A stretch of DNA of 64,000 bases from Flavobacteriales bacterium UBA1531 (GTDB lineage: Bacteria > Bacteroidota > Bacteroidia > Flavobacteriales_D > Sanyastnellaceae), in the NCBI GenBank assembly GCA_002323795.1, contig DCPZ01000008.1, positions 1-64,000 of the forward strand. Reading direction: 5' to 3'. Position numbers and translations under genes: made by a program. Shown one piece after another: positions 6,814 to 15,930 of the stretch (positions are counted from its first letter, which is position 1; each line of letters opens with the position of its first letter). Below the pieces are notes generated by a model. It ran no database searches. It worked only from the letters and a program-made list of their open reading frames with translations, and was not told where the DNA came from.

Positions 6814-8013
6814 TTATTCCCCGGAATCGATCAACTCGATCTGTGCTTGCAGCTGTGTGATCAAGCCTTGCAAGGAATCAACGGTGCTGAGCAATTCAGT
6901 GAGAACTGCAGCCACTTCGATTCCGTTTACATTGAGATCCCCGAAAACACTTGCATTTCCGGCAATTGTTGCGTCGCCTAGTGCGGATACGGTAAAGGCA
7001 TCAGAGCGGTTTGAATTGTCGCTGCCGTTTCCCACCACGAGCAGAAGGTTTTCTTGACCGGGGGAGTTGAATTGGCCAAAGACAGCGCTATTTTCCTGAT
7101 CAGCAACCACTCCAAATCCACTTGCAAACGCATTTGAAGCAGAGGCCAAGGTGGACCGACCAACTGCTCGGCTGTAAAGTCCGCTGGCTGTTGATTCAAA
7201 TCCTCCAGCGTGGCTGGCATATCCGGATGCAGTGCATCCATATCCTTCTGCGTGTGCAACATCCCCTGAGGCAGCGCTTGCCTGCCCTTCGGCATGCGCC
7301 GAATTTCCGCTGGCATTGTTTTGTCGGCCTTCCGCATGAGCGTACAAACCAGATGCTGTTGTTAGGTAGCCTTGCGCATGCGCGGCGGTGCTTTCGGCAC
7401 TGGTTCCATAGCCTTCCGCATGGCTGTAATTCGATGTTGCAGAGGTATTGTACCCTTCTGCGTGAGCAGTGAGGTTTGTCGCTATACTCAACATGCCTTC
7501 GGCGTGAGAAGCTGTTCCGCTTGCTGTGGTTCCTTCTCCTTCCGCACTTGAACATGTCGCGCTGGCAACGGTCAGTCTGTTTTGGGCATTGCTGAATGCT
7601 CCGCTGGCTGTGACATTGGTCCCTGAAGCGTGAGCATACAATCCAGTAGCCGATGCAGCGAAACCTTGCGCGAATTGACTCATAACTCGTGCAGAACCAT
7701 TGATCCACGCATGTGTGGATCCTGAAAAGATGCTGTCCTGAATGCTTGTTAGTCCGAGTGAGTCTCTTGCTGCTTTTGCAGAAGTAGCGCCGGTTCCCCC
7801 GAAAGTTATGGGGATTACTCCTTCAGCATTGAAATTGGCTCCATAGAACGGCAAGAAGACCAACAAATCATTGACTTCAATGGTGCCGTTGTTGTCACTA
7901 TCCGGGTTATAGGGGAGGCCTCCTTCAAATTCAACTTGAGCAAATGTGAAGTTGAAAATTGCACATGTTGTGAGAATGAAAGAAACCAAAAGGAAGGGTC
8001 GGTAAAAAGGCAT
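6814..8013 (-). CDS. Exported YadA-head-like repeat protein
   Basis: Secreted structural or adhesive protein, function unknown. The ATG at 8013 gives a good signal peptide (hydrophobic LLVSFILTT, ending TFAQ); the upstream start at 8046 does not. Mature order: a dockerin- or calcium-loop-like segment DSDNNGTIEVND (about residues 38-49), an FGGTGATSAKAARDSLGL stretch common in tail-fibre-like proteins, then 14 consecutive 14-residue units of the type HAEGxxxxASGxxS (about 114-300). The period is strict, as in the left-handed beta-roll of YadA/Hia trimeric adhesin heads. It ends with a short heptad-like segment (VLTELLSTVDSLQGLITQLQ) fit for a trimeric coiled coil. There is no YadA membrane anchor and no T9SS tail, so its surface attachment is unexplained. 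Confidence 0.78.
   Translation of the reverse strand: MPFYRPFLLVSFILTTCAIFNFTFAQVEFEGGLPYNPDSDNNGTIEVNDLLVFLPFYGANFNAEGVIPITFGGTGATSAKAARDSLGLTSIQDSIFSGSTHAWINGSARVMSQFAQGFAASATGLYAHASGTNVTASGAFSNAQNRLTVASATCSSAEGEGTTASGTASHAEGMLSIATNLTAHAEGYNTSATSNYSHAEGYGTSAESTAAHAQGYLTTASGLYAHAEGRQNNASGNSAHAEGQASAASGDVAHAEGYGCTASGYASHAGGFESTASGLYSRAVGRSTLASASNAFASGFGVVADQENSAVFGQFNSPGQENLLLVVGNGSDNSNRSDAFTVSALGDATIAGNASVFGDLNVNGIEVAAVLTELLSTVDSLQGLITQLQAQIELIDSGE
7114..7674 (-). repeat. 42-bp coding repeat, about 14 copies
   Basis: In-frame units of 42 bases encoding the 14-residue HAEG motif. HAEG/HAQG/HAGG-type cores recur every 14 residues without a slip through ten strong copies and four weaker N-terminal ones. 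Third positions have diverged, so the array is old or under selection rather than freshly amplified. Confidence 0.8.
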
Positions 8014-8091
8014 GCCAATGAATTTGTAAAGCAAGTTACACGTCAAAAGGGAAGAAATAGCCGGAGCACTCCAATCAGGGCCGCGAGTGAA

Positions 8092-10029
8092 TCAACGGGC
8101 GATTATCCATCGCAGGGTTTCCACGGAGCCTCCAGTTTCAATTCGAACGAGATAGCAGCCGGGAATGAGCCTTGCGCCATTCAAAGTGATATAATCAAAG
8201 GAATTGCCCTCATTCGTAGCATGATTCATAGATGGCATAGCTTCCATTCCAGCGAGATTGAAAACGCGAACCACAATGTTGGCTGCTTTTGAGCCCTTCA
8301 ACTTGAGGGTGGATATCGTTGAAGTGGGGTTTGGAGCAAGAAAACTCGCATCTCCTTGGCTTGATAATAGGCGACTCGAATCACTCGGGTTGAATGTATA
8401 TGCATCGGACGTTTCTGGCTCTGGCAAGAACGCAAAAGGATTGGCTATAAGACCCTCCTCACTGTCACAATCTTCCCCATCGAAAGTCAAGGTTTGGCTA
8501 AATGTGGCTGTATTTCCACTGCAATCAGTGGCTTCATAATTGCGTTCAATTTCGAATGGAGTGGAGTCGCCTGCATCAGGATCACCGCTTAAAACGACTT
8601 CAGTAAACGTCACCTCGAGAGAGCTACCGCAGTTGTCCGATTGGAATGAACAAGGCTCAGGAATAAAGACACCACTGCTGGCTTCATAGCACAAGCTCAC
8701 GAGATTTTCACACGAGGACTCAATGGTCGGCGCCACATCATCAACGGCATATGTGAATTGCACCGTCTCGGTGAAATCCCCAGAGATTGGATTCAACGCA
8801 TTATAAAACACAGCCCCAAATTCAGATCCACATGGAACGCTGATGTTGACATCCTCGCCCAAATCCACGACAAGATCTCCAGACATTCCCATTACGGATT
8901 GTCCAAGAAGATGTCCTTCCCATGCGAACCAACCGCCGAGTCCATAATTGCAATTGACGCCATTTCCACCAACGCCGAGCTGGAATCGTTTACTCTCAGA
9001 AAATGGCATGTGCGAAAGTTGCAGCCACGAGCCTTCGTAGCCCCCAGCTCCAATCAGATATGACTGCGCATTGTTCATGCTAAACATCGCCCAGTTTCCT
9101 GTATCGGCATCGCATCCAAAGGACGTGAGGAAGCCATGATTTGGATCTTCATCAATCCAGTCTGTTCCTGACTGTGCATCTTCGAGTACGATGTGAACGT
9201 TCCATTTGAGATTAGGATTTTCGGAGTCTGAAACTTGCCCAGTTACCCGCGCAACTCCATTGGAATAGCGTGTGACGATTAGAGGGTAAGATTCAACGAA
9301 GTAATCTGAATTTGAAAGTCCGAGTTGTTCGGAGAGTCCGAATAATCGAATCGCTCCATCTGGCCCAACCCCGTCGGAAGTGTTCGCAAGGTTGAGATCA
9401 TAACTTCCAATGGCCTGAACCAAAACGGCACCAACCTCTAAGGTGTCTCCAGAGGACGGGACAATGGCAACGACATCATTGCTTGGAGACGTCGGGAGAT
9501 CAGACGAACAAACCACAGTGTCTGGCTCAAAGTCTGACAAGAAAAGGGGCGTGCAATTCACACAGCCCTCAAGGTTACCCTCGCAATCGTAATCGGGCAG
9601 AGGATATTCGCAAGATATGGGTGTCGAAAGCGTTGCTTCAGGGTCAAAATTACAAGCTGTAAAATCCATGCAGCCCGCGCAACTCTCAAAGTCGCAAGCG
9701 GTTTCGTCAGGCACAGTTGCAGCCTCGTCATAATTGCATGCGAGAGGTGCTATGCAGCCGGCGCAGCTAAAATACTCACATGATGCGTCCGGATAAATTG
9801 CAAAAGGATCAAAATTGCACGCAAATTCATTCATACACCCGATGCAAGATATGTACTCACATGATCCATCGTCTTCTGAAGCAGACGCATCGTAATTGCA
9901 TGCAAACGGATTTGTGCATCCATCATTGGCCATATCGACAGCGGCAAAACTGGATGAATCTATCAATAGAAATGCCAATAACCAGCAGAGGGTTATCCTG
10001 ATTTGTTTCAGAGTGGTTTGGCGATTCAT
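8092..10029 (-). CDS. T9SS-secreted protein with CNYD repeats
   Basis: Large exported protein probably delivered to the surface by the type IX system. The ATG at 10029 starts MNRQTTLKQ with a hydrophobic signal segment (LCWLLAFLLI); the 33 residues upstream in the longer frame are dropped. After the signal come four GC-x5-ACN(Y/F)D-x10-CE units, a repeat very common in Bacteroidota surface proteins. A long beta-rich middle has Cys pairs and a late segment resembling HYR/Ig-type repeats (about 440-520). The C-terminal 90 residues fit a type-A sorting domain: FLAPNPTSTISTLKL, VRVFNLAGM, GCYLVRIETGG and a final basic residue. Enzyme motifs are not seen. It lies downstream of leuS on the same strand, 127 bases away. 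Confidence 0.8.
   Translation of the reverse strand: MNRQTTLKQIRITLCWLLAFLLIDSSSFAAVDMANDGCTNPFACNYDASASEDDGSCEYISCIGCMNEFACNFDPFAIYPDASCEYFSCAGCIAPLACNYDEAATVPDETACDFESCAGCMDFTACNFDPEATLSTPISCEYPLPDYDCEGNLEGCVNCTPLFLSDFEPDTVVCSSDLPTSPSNDVVAIVPSSGDTLEVGAVLVQAIGSYDLNLANTSDGVGPDGAIRLFGLSEQLGLSNSDYFVESYPLIVTRYSNGVARVTGQVSDSENPNLKWNVHIVLEDAQSGTDWIDEDPNHGFLTSFGCDADTGNWAMFSMNNAQSYLIGAGGYEGSWLQLSHMPFSESKRFQLGVGGNGVNCNYGLGGWFAWEGHLLGQSVMGMSGDLVVDLGEDVNISVPCGSEFGAVFYNALNPISGDFTETVQFTYAVDDVAPTIESSCENLVSLCYEASSGVFIPEPCSFQSDNCGSSLEVTFTEVVLSGDPDAGDSTPFEIERNYEATDCSGNTATFSQTLTFDGEDCDSEEGLIANPFAFLPEPETSDAYTFNPSDSSRLLSSQGDASFLAPNPTSTISTLKLKGSKAANIVVRVFNLAGMEAMPSMNHATNEGNSFDYITLNGARLIPGCYLVRIETGGSVETLRWIIAR
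9604..9921 (-). repeat. Four ACN(Y/F)D Cys repeats
   Basis: Four coding units of about 25 residues, each with GC, ACNYD or ACNFD, and a final CEY or CDF. The conserved Asp/Asn and Cys suggest small metal- or disulfide-stabilised modules. Confidence 0.7.
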
Positions 10030-10155
10030 GGGTGCAAGTATGTTCCGAGCCTTTGACAAAGCAACGAGCACTAAATTCGGGGTTTTCTTGCTTAAAAACA
10101 AGCCGAATGTCTGAAATAACAAGGCCAACAGTCAAATTATGCCAACGGACTGGTT

Positions 10156-12963
10156 TCACCCAACCACAATGTTGATGATTCGTCCCGGCACCACAATTAC
10201 TTTCCGAATGGTTTTCCCTTCGATTTGTGCAGTGGTTTTTTCGTGCTGCAGAGCAGCTTTCTCCACATCTTTGGCCTCCATTGTTGCGTCAAGATCCAGT
10301 TGAAATCGCACTTTTCCGTTGAAGGAAACGGGATAGGTAATTCGATCTGCGATTAACCATTTTTCGTCGCTTTCAGGCCAAGTTGCATCCATAACACTTC
10401 CTTTGCCTTCGCTCATTTGCCACAACTCTTCAGCGAGGTGAGGGGCTACGGGACTGAGCAGAATTGCCAGCGGTTGCAAGATATTCCTCTGGTGGCCCTT
10501 CGAATCAAGCAGTTCATTGACACCAATCATAAGCGCACTGATCACGGTGTTGAACGCATGGCGATTCAAATCGTCGGTGACTTTTTTAATGGTTTTGTGT
10601 AAAATACGAAGGCTAGTGTCGCTGGGGGATCCGTCATCACTTTGTGCAAATAAGCGATATGTTTTTCGTAAGAAATTATGCACCCCACTGATGCCTTGAG
10701 TGTCCCATGGTTTGTGTTGCGTCAATGGTCCCAAGAACATCTCATAGCAACGCAGCGTGTCCGCTCCGTAGCGTTCCACGAGCTCGTCTGGTGTTTGTAC
10801 GTTGAATTTTGATTTGGACATCTTTTCCACTTCAAAGCCACAGGTGTAGGTGCCGTCTTTTCCGAGGATGAATTCCGCATCTGAATATTCTTCGCGCCAG
10901 TTTCTAAAGGCTTCAGTATCCAATGTGTCGCCTTCTACGAAGCTGATGTCCACGTGTAAGCGCTGAGTCTTGAACTCTTTTCGTCGTTCAGCCGTTACAA
11001 ATTGATTGGTGCCTAGCACACGATAAACGAAGCTGGAACGACCCAAAATCATGCCTTGGTTGATCATTTGCTTGAACGGCTCATGGAAACCAATCGACTC
11101 AATGTCGAATAAAAATTTTGTCCAGAACCTTGAATACAAAAGATGACCCGTAGTGTGCTCCGCACCACCGATGTAGAGGTCAACTGGGCCCCAATAGTCA
11201 GATTTTTCTCGGCTACAGAAGACCTCCTCGTTGAGGGGGTCCATGTACCGCAGGAAATACCAGCTAGACCCAGCCCATCCCGGCATGGTATTGAACTCCA
11301 TGCGATCACCTTCAAAGACATTCCAGTCTTCCTTTCTCGCTCGCGCAAGGGGAGGTTCACCTTCTTCAGTGGGCAGGTAAGCGTCAACTTCTGGCAGCGT
11401 TACTTGTGTGCTTTCGATGAGCCTGGGGATTTCGTTTTCATAACAAATTGGGAACGGTTCGCCCCAGTATCGTTGCCGGCTGAAAACAGCATCGCGCAGA
11501 CGATAATTGATCTGCTTTGACCCAACACCCTTGGTTTCCAACATTTCGATTGCTGCCGGAATGCCTTCACTTCCAGTGAGGCCGTTTAGTGATTCTGAGT
11601 TGCAAAGTATTGCTGATTTCTCGGTAAAAACTGCCGTGTTCGTGTCCTTGCCTTCAAAAATCCCAGGGATCTGCAGGTCGAATGTTTTGGCAAATTTCCA
11701 ATCCCGTTCATCGCCAGCAGGTACGGCCATGATAGCACCGGTCCCGTAACCAGCAAGTACATAGTCTGCAATCCAGATAGGGATTTTTTTTCCTGTTAAA
11801 GGGTGGATGGCAGAAGCTCCGGTAGCACAACCAGTTACAGTTTGGTCACCAGCTCCTTGTCGCTCGCGTTCGGATTTGAGTGAAGCGGCTTGCTGGTATT
11901 GTTCCACGGTATCTTTATGTCCAGGGATTGTGATTTCTGGAACTAGAGGATGCTCGGGTGCCAGAACCATGAAGCTCACACCGTAAAGCGTGTCTGGCCT
12001 TGTGGTGAAAACGGCCAATTGGTGGTTTGTTTCTGCAACATTAAAACGGACCTCTGCGCCTTGGCTTTGTCCTATCCAATTGCGCTGTGCCTCTTTGATG
12101 CTGTCTGTCCAATCTAAACCATCCAAGTCGTCCAAAAGACGCTTTGCGTATGCTGAAATGCGCATGATCCATTGCCGCATCCGCTTGCGATGCACGGGGT
12201 GCCCCCCTCGTTCACTGAGGCCATCTTTGACTTCATCATTGGCGAGTACCGTCCCGAGCGCAGGGCACCAGTTGACTTCACTATCCGCGAGGTAGGCCAA
12301 TCTAAATTCCATGAGAATCTGAGATTTCGTGGAATCTGAGCAGTTCCTCCACTGGTCTGCTGAAAGTTGTCCGCCGAAATCGTCCCCCCACGGTGCTCGT
12401 ATTTTTGGTGCGAGGTTTTCCCACCATTTTGAATCGGAAGCGAGGTGAACGCCGTCCAATCCATTTGAGTCGAGTGCTTCAATAAGTTGTCGAATGGGCC
12501 TCGCTTTGTCCGCCTGGACATCGTACCAAGATTCGAATAATTGGCTGAAAATCCACTGGGTCCATCGGTAATATTTCGGATCACTCGTACGCACTTCTCG
12601 CGTCCAGTCATAACAGAAGCCCATCTGTTCGAGCTGTTCCCGATAACGTTTGATGTTGGTCTCTGTGGTAATCGCCGGATGTTGTCCTGTCTGAATGGCA
12701 TATTGCTCAGCAGGAAGTCCAAAGCTGTCGTAGCCCATTGGATGCAGAACATTGAATCCCTGGTGCCTTTTGTAACGAGCAAACACATCGCTTGCTATAT
12801 AGCCGAGTGGGTGCCCAACATGTAGACCCGCACCCGACGGATACGGGAACATATCGAGGACGTAATACTTCGGTCGATTGGGGTCTTCTTCTACGCGGTA
12901 TGCGTTGTCCGTTTTCCATTGCGCCTTCCAGCGTTCTTCGATGGCTTGAAAATCGTATTCCAT
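10156..12963 (-). CDS. leuS: Leucyl-tRNA synthetase
   Basis: Class I synthetase that charges tRNA-Leu and edits mischarged products. The ATG at 12963 (MEYDFQAIEERWKAQW) gives 935 aa, the usual Bacteroidota length; the open frame runs 65 codons further upstream but crosses the promoter region. The HIGH-type motif HVGH is at residues 48-51 and KMSKSK near 710. The CP1 editing domain contains the Thr-rich TTRPDTLYG and GCATGASAIHP segments. A TACCTTTG promoter box sits at 12984-12991, back to back with that of the deacetylase gene. Confidence 0.97.
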   Translation of the reverse strand: MEYDFQAIEERWKAQWKTDNAYRVEEDPNRPKYYVLDMFPYPSGAGLHVGHPLGYIASDVFARYKRHQGFNVLHPMGYDSFGLPAEQYAIQTGQHPAITTETNIKRYREQLEQMGFCYDWTREVRTSDPKYYRWTQWIFSQLFESWYDVQADKARPIRQLIEALDSNGLDGVHLASDSKWWENLAPKIRAPWGDDFGGQLSADQWRNCSDSTKSQILMEFRLAYLADSEVNWCPALGTVLANDEVKDGLSERGGHPVHRKRMRQWIMRISAYAKRLLDDLDGLDWTDSIKEAQRNWIGQSQGAEVRFNVAETNHQLAVFTTRPDTLYGVSFMVLAPEHPLVPEITIPGHKDTVEQYQQAASLKSERERQGAGDQTVTGCATGASAIHPLTGKKIPIWIADYVLAGYGTGAIMAVPAGDERDWKFAKTFDLQIPGIFEGKDTNTAVFTEKSAILCNSESLNGLTGSEGIPAAIEMLETKGVGSKQINYRLRDAVFSRQRYWGEPFPICYENEIPRLIESTQVTLPEVDAYLPTEEGEPPLARARKEDWNVFEGDRMEFNTMPGWAGSSWYFLRYMDPLNEEVFCSREKSDYWGPVDLYIGGAEHTTGHLLYSRFWTKFLFDIESIGFHEPFKQMINQGMILGRSSFVYRVLGTNQFVTAERRKEFKTQRLHVDISFVEGDTLDTEAFRNWREEYSDAEFILGKDGTYTCGFEVEKMSKSKFNVQTPDELVERYGADTLRCYEMFLGPLTQHKPWDTQGISGVHNFLRKTYRLFAQSDDGSPSDTSLRILHKTIKKVTDDLNRHAFNTVISALMIGVNELLDSKGHQRNILQPLAILLSPVAPHLAEELWQMSEGKGSVMDATWPESDEKWLIADRITYPVSFNGKVRFQLDLDATMEAKDVEKAALQHEKTTAQIEGKTIRKVIVVPGRIINIVVG

Positions 12964-12983
12964 GGGTATCTGCCTATTCGTTG

Positions 12984-12991
12984 CAAAGGTA
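12984..12991 (-). promoter_or_regulatory. Predicted -7 box of leuS
   Basis: Minus strand TACCTTTG, an exact TAnnTTTG match 20 bases before the leuS ATG. It supports the ATG at 12963 and argues against the longer open frame. No clear TTG element at the standard distance. Confidence 0.5.
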
Positions 12992-13026
12992 CTCTTCGAA
13001 TACGGGCATAAAATGACTTCGGCGAA

Positions 13027-13034
13027 TATCTTTG
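13027..13034 (+). promoter_or_regulatory. Predicted -7 box of the deacetylase gene
   Basis: TATCTTTG, an exact TAnnTTTG match. Transcription from it would begin near 13041, downstream of the GTG at 13039, which favours the ATG at 13075 as the start of the deacetylase. Confidence 0.45.
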
Positions 13035-13074
13035 TGCTGTGTATCTGAGCAAAACTCCCCCGCTTCTCAAGGCC

Positions 13075-13668
13075 ATGGCATCGCAATTGATGTGGTCCGG
13101 TCCGGTTGAGGTAGATGGTCAACCTGCCGTCTATTTGACATTCGACGATGGACCACATCCAGAGATTACATCAGCGGTTTTGGATATTCTGGCTCAGAAC
13201 GAAGTGCCTGCAACCTTTTTTTGTGTGGGACAAAACGTTGAGAAGCACCTTGACATTGTTGAGAGGATACGCGAAGAAGGCCATGAAATAGGCAATCATA
13301 CCTACAGGCATGAATCAGGCTGGACAACGTCCAATTACCAATATCTAAAAAGCTACTCTCGTTGTCAGGAGCTTGTGAATGCGAAGTGGTTCCGACCACC
13401 TTATGGTAGAATTACCCGCTCACAGGCCTCTGCCCTTCAGAAGGAGACTCAAATCATCATGTGGGACGTCTTGAGTGGTGATTTCGATGAAAACCGAACC
13501 GCAGAGATGTGCTATAATGATCTGCTGGTCAACACCCGTCCGGGCGCGATTGTCGTTTTTCACGATTCAATCAAAGCCGCTGATCGCATGCTCCCGCTCC
13601 TTCATGCTTACATAAGCTGGCTTCGGCAAGAAGGTTACACCTGCAGCTTACTTCCCGTCGCCGTCTGA
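13075..13668 (+). CDS. Polysaccharide deacetylase (NodB domain)
   Basis: Metal-dependent de-N-acetylase of the carbohydrate esterase 4 / NodB family, acting on N-acetylated glycans such as peptidoglycan or an exopolysaccharide. The NodB metal site is complete: Asp-Asp in TFDDGPH (residues 24-25) and His 75 and His 79 in NHTYRH. The substrate-groove motif RPPYGR follows. No signal peptide or membrane anchor is seen, unusual for a wall enzyme but common in short Bacteroidota versions. The ATG at 13075 is preferred to GTG 13039 because of the promoter box at 13027. The last 21 bases overlap the 3' end of the convergent DUF349 gene. Confidence 0.88.
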   Translation: MASQLMWSGPVEVDGQPAVYLTFDDGPHPEITSAVLDILAQNEVPATFFCVGQNVEKHLDIVERIREEGHEIGNHTYRHESGWTTSNYQYLKSYSRCQELVNAKWFRPPYGRITRSQASALQKETQIIMWDVLSGDFDENRTAEMCYNDLLVNTRPGAIVVFHDSIKAADRMLPLLHAYISWLRQEGYTCSLLPVAV

Positions 13669-15390
13669 TTCAGAACTGCTTTCCTCTTCTGCTTTTTTTG
13701 CAGCGTTTCGCAACAAGGTTAATTTGGCTCGAATGTCCTCCATCTCATTGCGGTCCTCTTCCATGGACTTTTCATATTGAGCCCGAATGGTCTCCGCTCC
13801 TTTTCCTGTGAACCGTTCGATGTTCTCCTCTGTTTTGGTGACCCTCGTTTTGATCCGATCCATCTTTTCACGCAAAATTCGCTGCTCTCGGCGAATGTTT
13901 TGGGCGTCTGAACTGACCAAATGATCGATACGCTGCTTATACGTCTCCATTGCTCGTTCGGATTTCTGAGCGCTTAAAGCGTCGTAGTGCACATCCATGG
14001 CAGAACGGTAGGCGTTCATAATGGTGTCCAAGGACTTCCGTGGGATGAACCCGATTGCATTCCATCGCACTGAAAAAGCTTTCAGTGCAGCCAAGTCATC
14101 TTTCCGATTTTCCGTGAGCTTAAAGGCTTTTATTTCGGCAATGAGGGCCTTCTTATCTCCTAAGTTTTTCTTCTCTTCTTCAAGTCTCCCGGCCATTTCC
14201 GCTTTGCGGGCTTTGAAAAACAAATCCTGTGTTTTTCGGAACTTGCTCCACAATTTTTGCTCTTCTCTCGGGGAACATGCCCCCACCTGTTTCCAAGCCT
14301 TTTGCAGGTCCATCATTTGAGGAGCAGTTTCCTTCCAATTGGTACTTTTGGCCAATTCCTGTGCTTTTTCAATCAGCGCAATTTTTTCTTCCTTAAATGC
14401 TTTGGTCGACTCCTTTTGATCGTCATAAAACAGCTGCTTCTTGGCGAAGAAGACGTCCGCCAATTCGCGAAATTGACTCCAAAGCACTTCATTTTGATCC
14501 TTGCCTGCGAACCCAGTTGTTTTCCATTCCTGTTGAAGCGCAATCACTTTTGCGGTAACGGCTTGCCATGCATCGTGACTTGCGGCGACTTCTTCGGCAA
14601 CTATGGCACGCAGCTGCTCAATCAGTGCAGTTTTCTTTTCTGCATGGCCCTGGAAGCTGGCTTTTACCTGCTGATAGTGCTCTTTAACTTCATCAAAGAC
14701 CGGGCGGACCATTCCGAAGAATACATCCGCCATTTCCTTGTAGTTTTCACGAGGAGAAGGCCCCACATCAAGCCATTGCTTTTGAATCACACGGGCTTCT
14801 TTTTGCCTTTCTTTTAGTGATTCAAGCGTGACCATGGCTTTGGCCTTTTCGATGAGCTCTTCCTTCTTTTTCTGATTGACTTTCAGGTCGTGCTCCTTGA
14901 GCTCCTTGTATATGTTGATGTTGTAGAAAAACTCATCTTGCAACCGATAATACTGGTCATGAACTTCTTTGTGTCGATCTCCCGGCACCTCGCCAACGGT
15001 TCCCCATTCTTCTCGCACTTCATTGAACGCAACAAAAGCAGCACCAATGTTTTCCTCCTCTTGAATGGTGTGTCGAAGCCGCTCAAGCATGGCTTGCTTT
15101 TTTTCCAGATTGGAGCGTTGTTCCTCAGCGACGTGCTTGCGCCATTCTTTTTCTCTGGTTTTAAAGTGCGCGACGGCCTCTTCAAAGAGAGCTTCCTCTG
15201 GTGCAGGCGCATACTCAAAAACGTCCGAAGTATTCCCTTCGGCTGGGGTCCAATTTTCTCTCTGTTTTCGAACTTCCTCTTGAGTTAAGCTTCGAAATTC
15301 TTCCATTGCTGAGCGAATCTCTGCACGGATGCTTTCGAGGTCTTCTTGCCCAAGCAAGGATTGGATGCGTTCTAATATCTCAGACCTCAT
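13648..15390 (-). CDS. DUF349 repeat protein
   Basis: Cytoplasmic protein of several consecutive DUF349 units, each a helical segment with a conserved Trp and Gly-Pro pattern (for example QKQWLDVGPSPRENYKEM, LQQEWKTTGFAG, LQKAWKQVGACSPREE, FSVRWNAIGFIPRKS). The whole 580 aa is highly charged and helical, with a Ser/Glu-rich tail. The molecular role of DUF349 proteins is not established; a link to stress and surface phenotypes has been suggested for other bacteria. The ATG at 15390 begins MRSEILERIQSLLG. It is divergent from recX and overlaps the deacetylase stop region by 21 bases. Confidence 0.85.
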   Translation of the reverse strand: MRSEILERIQSLLGQEDLESIRAEIRSAMEEFRSLTQEEVRKQRENWTPAEGNTSDVFEYAPAPEEALFEEAVAHFKTREKEWRKHVAEEQRSNLEKKQAMLERLRHTIQEEENIGAAFVAFNEVREEWGTVGEVPGDRHKEVHDQYYRLQDEFFYNINIYKELKEHDLKVNQKKKEELIEKAKAMVTLESLKERQKEARVIQKQWLDVGPSPRENYKEMADVFFGMVRPVFDEVKEHYQQVKASFQGHAEKKTALIEQLRAIVAEEVAASHDAWQAVTAKVIALQQEWKTTGFAGKDQNEVLWSQFRELADVFFAKKQLFYDDQKESTKAFKEEKIALIEKAQELAKSTNWKETAPQMMDLQKAWKQVGACSPREEQKLWSKFRKTQDLFFKARKAEMAGRLEEEKKNLGDKKALIAEIKAFKLTENRKDDLAALKAFSVRWNAIGFIPRKSLDTIMNAYRSAMDVHYDALSAQKSERAMETYKQRIDHLVSSDAQNIRREQRILREKMDRIKTRVTKTEENIERFTGKGAETIRAQYEKSMEEDRNEMEDIRAKLTLLRNAAKKAEEESSSESDGDGK

Positions 15391-15475
15391 CGGTCACGTA
15401 TTTAAAATTCTGGACTACAAATATCGGTTAAACCCTTGTTTTGACGCTATTTTCGAACAAATTCAAGTCCAAAAA

Positions 15476-15913
15476 ATGGAAGAATGGCTGAATAAGATGC
15501 GGAAATGGTGTTCCATTCGTGAGCGTTGTGAACAAGATGTTCGAACCAAAATGAAGAATGCTGGTGTCACTGAAACTGAGCTGCATCAGGTGATTGCGAG
15601 GTTAATCGAGGAAGAATTCATGTCGGAGAGGCGATTTTTGGAATCTTATATCCGGACGCACATCGAGTACAAAGGCTGGGGTCCACACAAGATTGTAAAT
15701 GGTCTGAAAATCAAAGGTTTTGATTCTTCTAGTGCTTGGGACGCAGTAAATTCTTGGGATCAAAAGGCATTTGAGCGTGCCTTGAGCCGGTTGTTGGAGC
15801 GCAGAGCTGGTGAATGGAAGGAAAATCGTGAGCGCGTGATTCGGTTTCTGGTCTCACGAGGTTATCGAATGGAAGACATCTTGCGACAAGGAGCAACTTT
15901 GGAACAGGGGTGA
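15476..15913 (+). CDS. recX: Regulatory protein RecX
   Basis: Small helical protein that binds RecA and modulates filament assembly. With the ATG at 15476 (MEEWLNKMRKWCS) it has 145 aa, the usual RecX size; the longer open frame from 15329 would overlap the divergent DUF349 start. RecX-type features include the RxRCEQDVRTKM helix, EEEFMSERRFLESYIR, and WGPHKIVNGLKIKGF. It starts a plus-strand run with prfB (17 bases) and fumC. recA is not in the window. Confidence 0.85.
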   Translation: MEEWLNKMRKWCSIRERCEQDVRTKMKNAGVTETELHQVIARLIEEEFMSERRFLESYIRTHIEYKGWGPHKIVNGLKIKGFDSSSAWDAVNSWDQKAFERALSRLLERRAGEWKENRERVIRFLVSRGYRMEDILRQGATLEQG

Positions 15914-15915
15914 AT

Positions 15916-15923
15916 TAACTTTG
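15916..15923 (+). promoter_or_regulatory. Possible -7 box just before prfB
   Basis: TAACTTTG matches TAnnTTTG exactly and ends seven bases before the prfB ATG, so transcription from it would be leaderless or nearly so. The nearest TTG (15899-15901) is only 14 bases upstream, which weakens the call. Confidence 0.3.
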
Positions 15924-15930
15924 TGCACAC

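Noticed and set aside
7114..7674. Tandem 42-bp array as a CRISPR or minisatellite
   Set aside because: Units are contiguous with no spacers, stay in frame and have diverged at synonymous sites; it is a protein repeat.
12114..12788. 224-codon open frame in another minus frame of leuS
   Set aside because: Shadow of the leuS reading frame; no recognisable domain, start or promoter.
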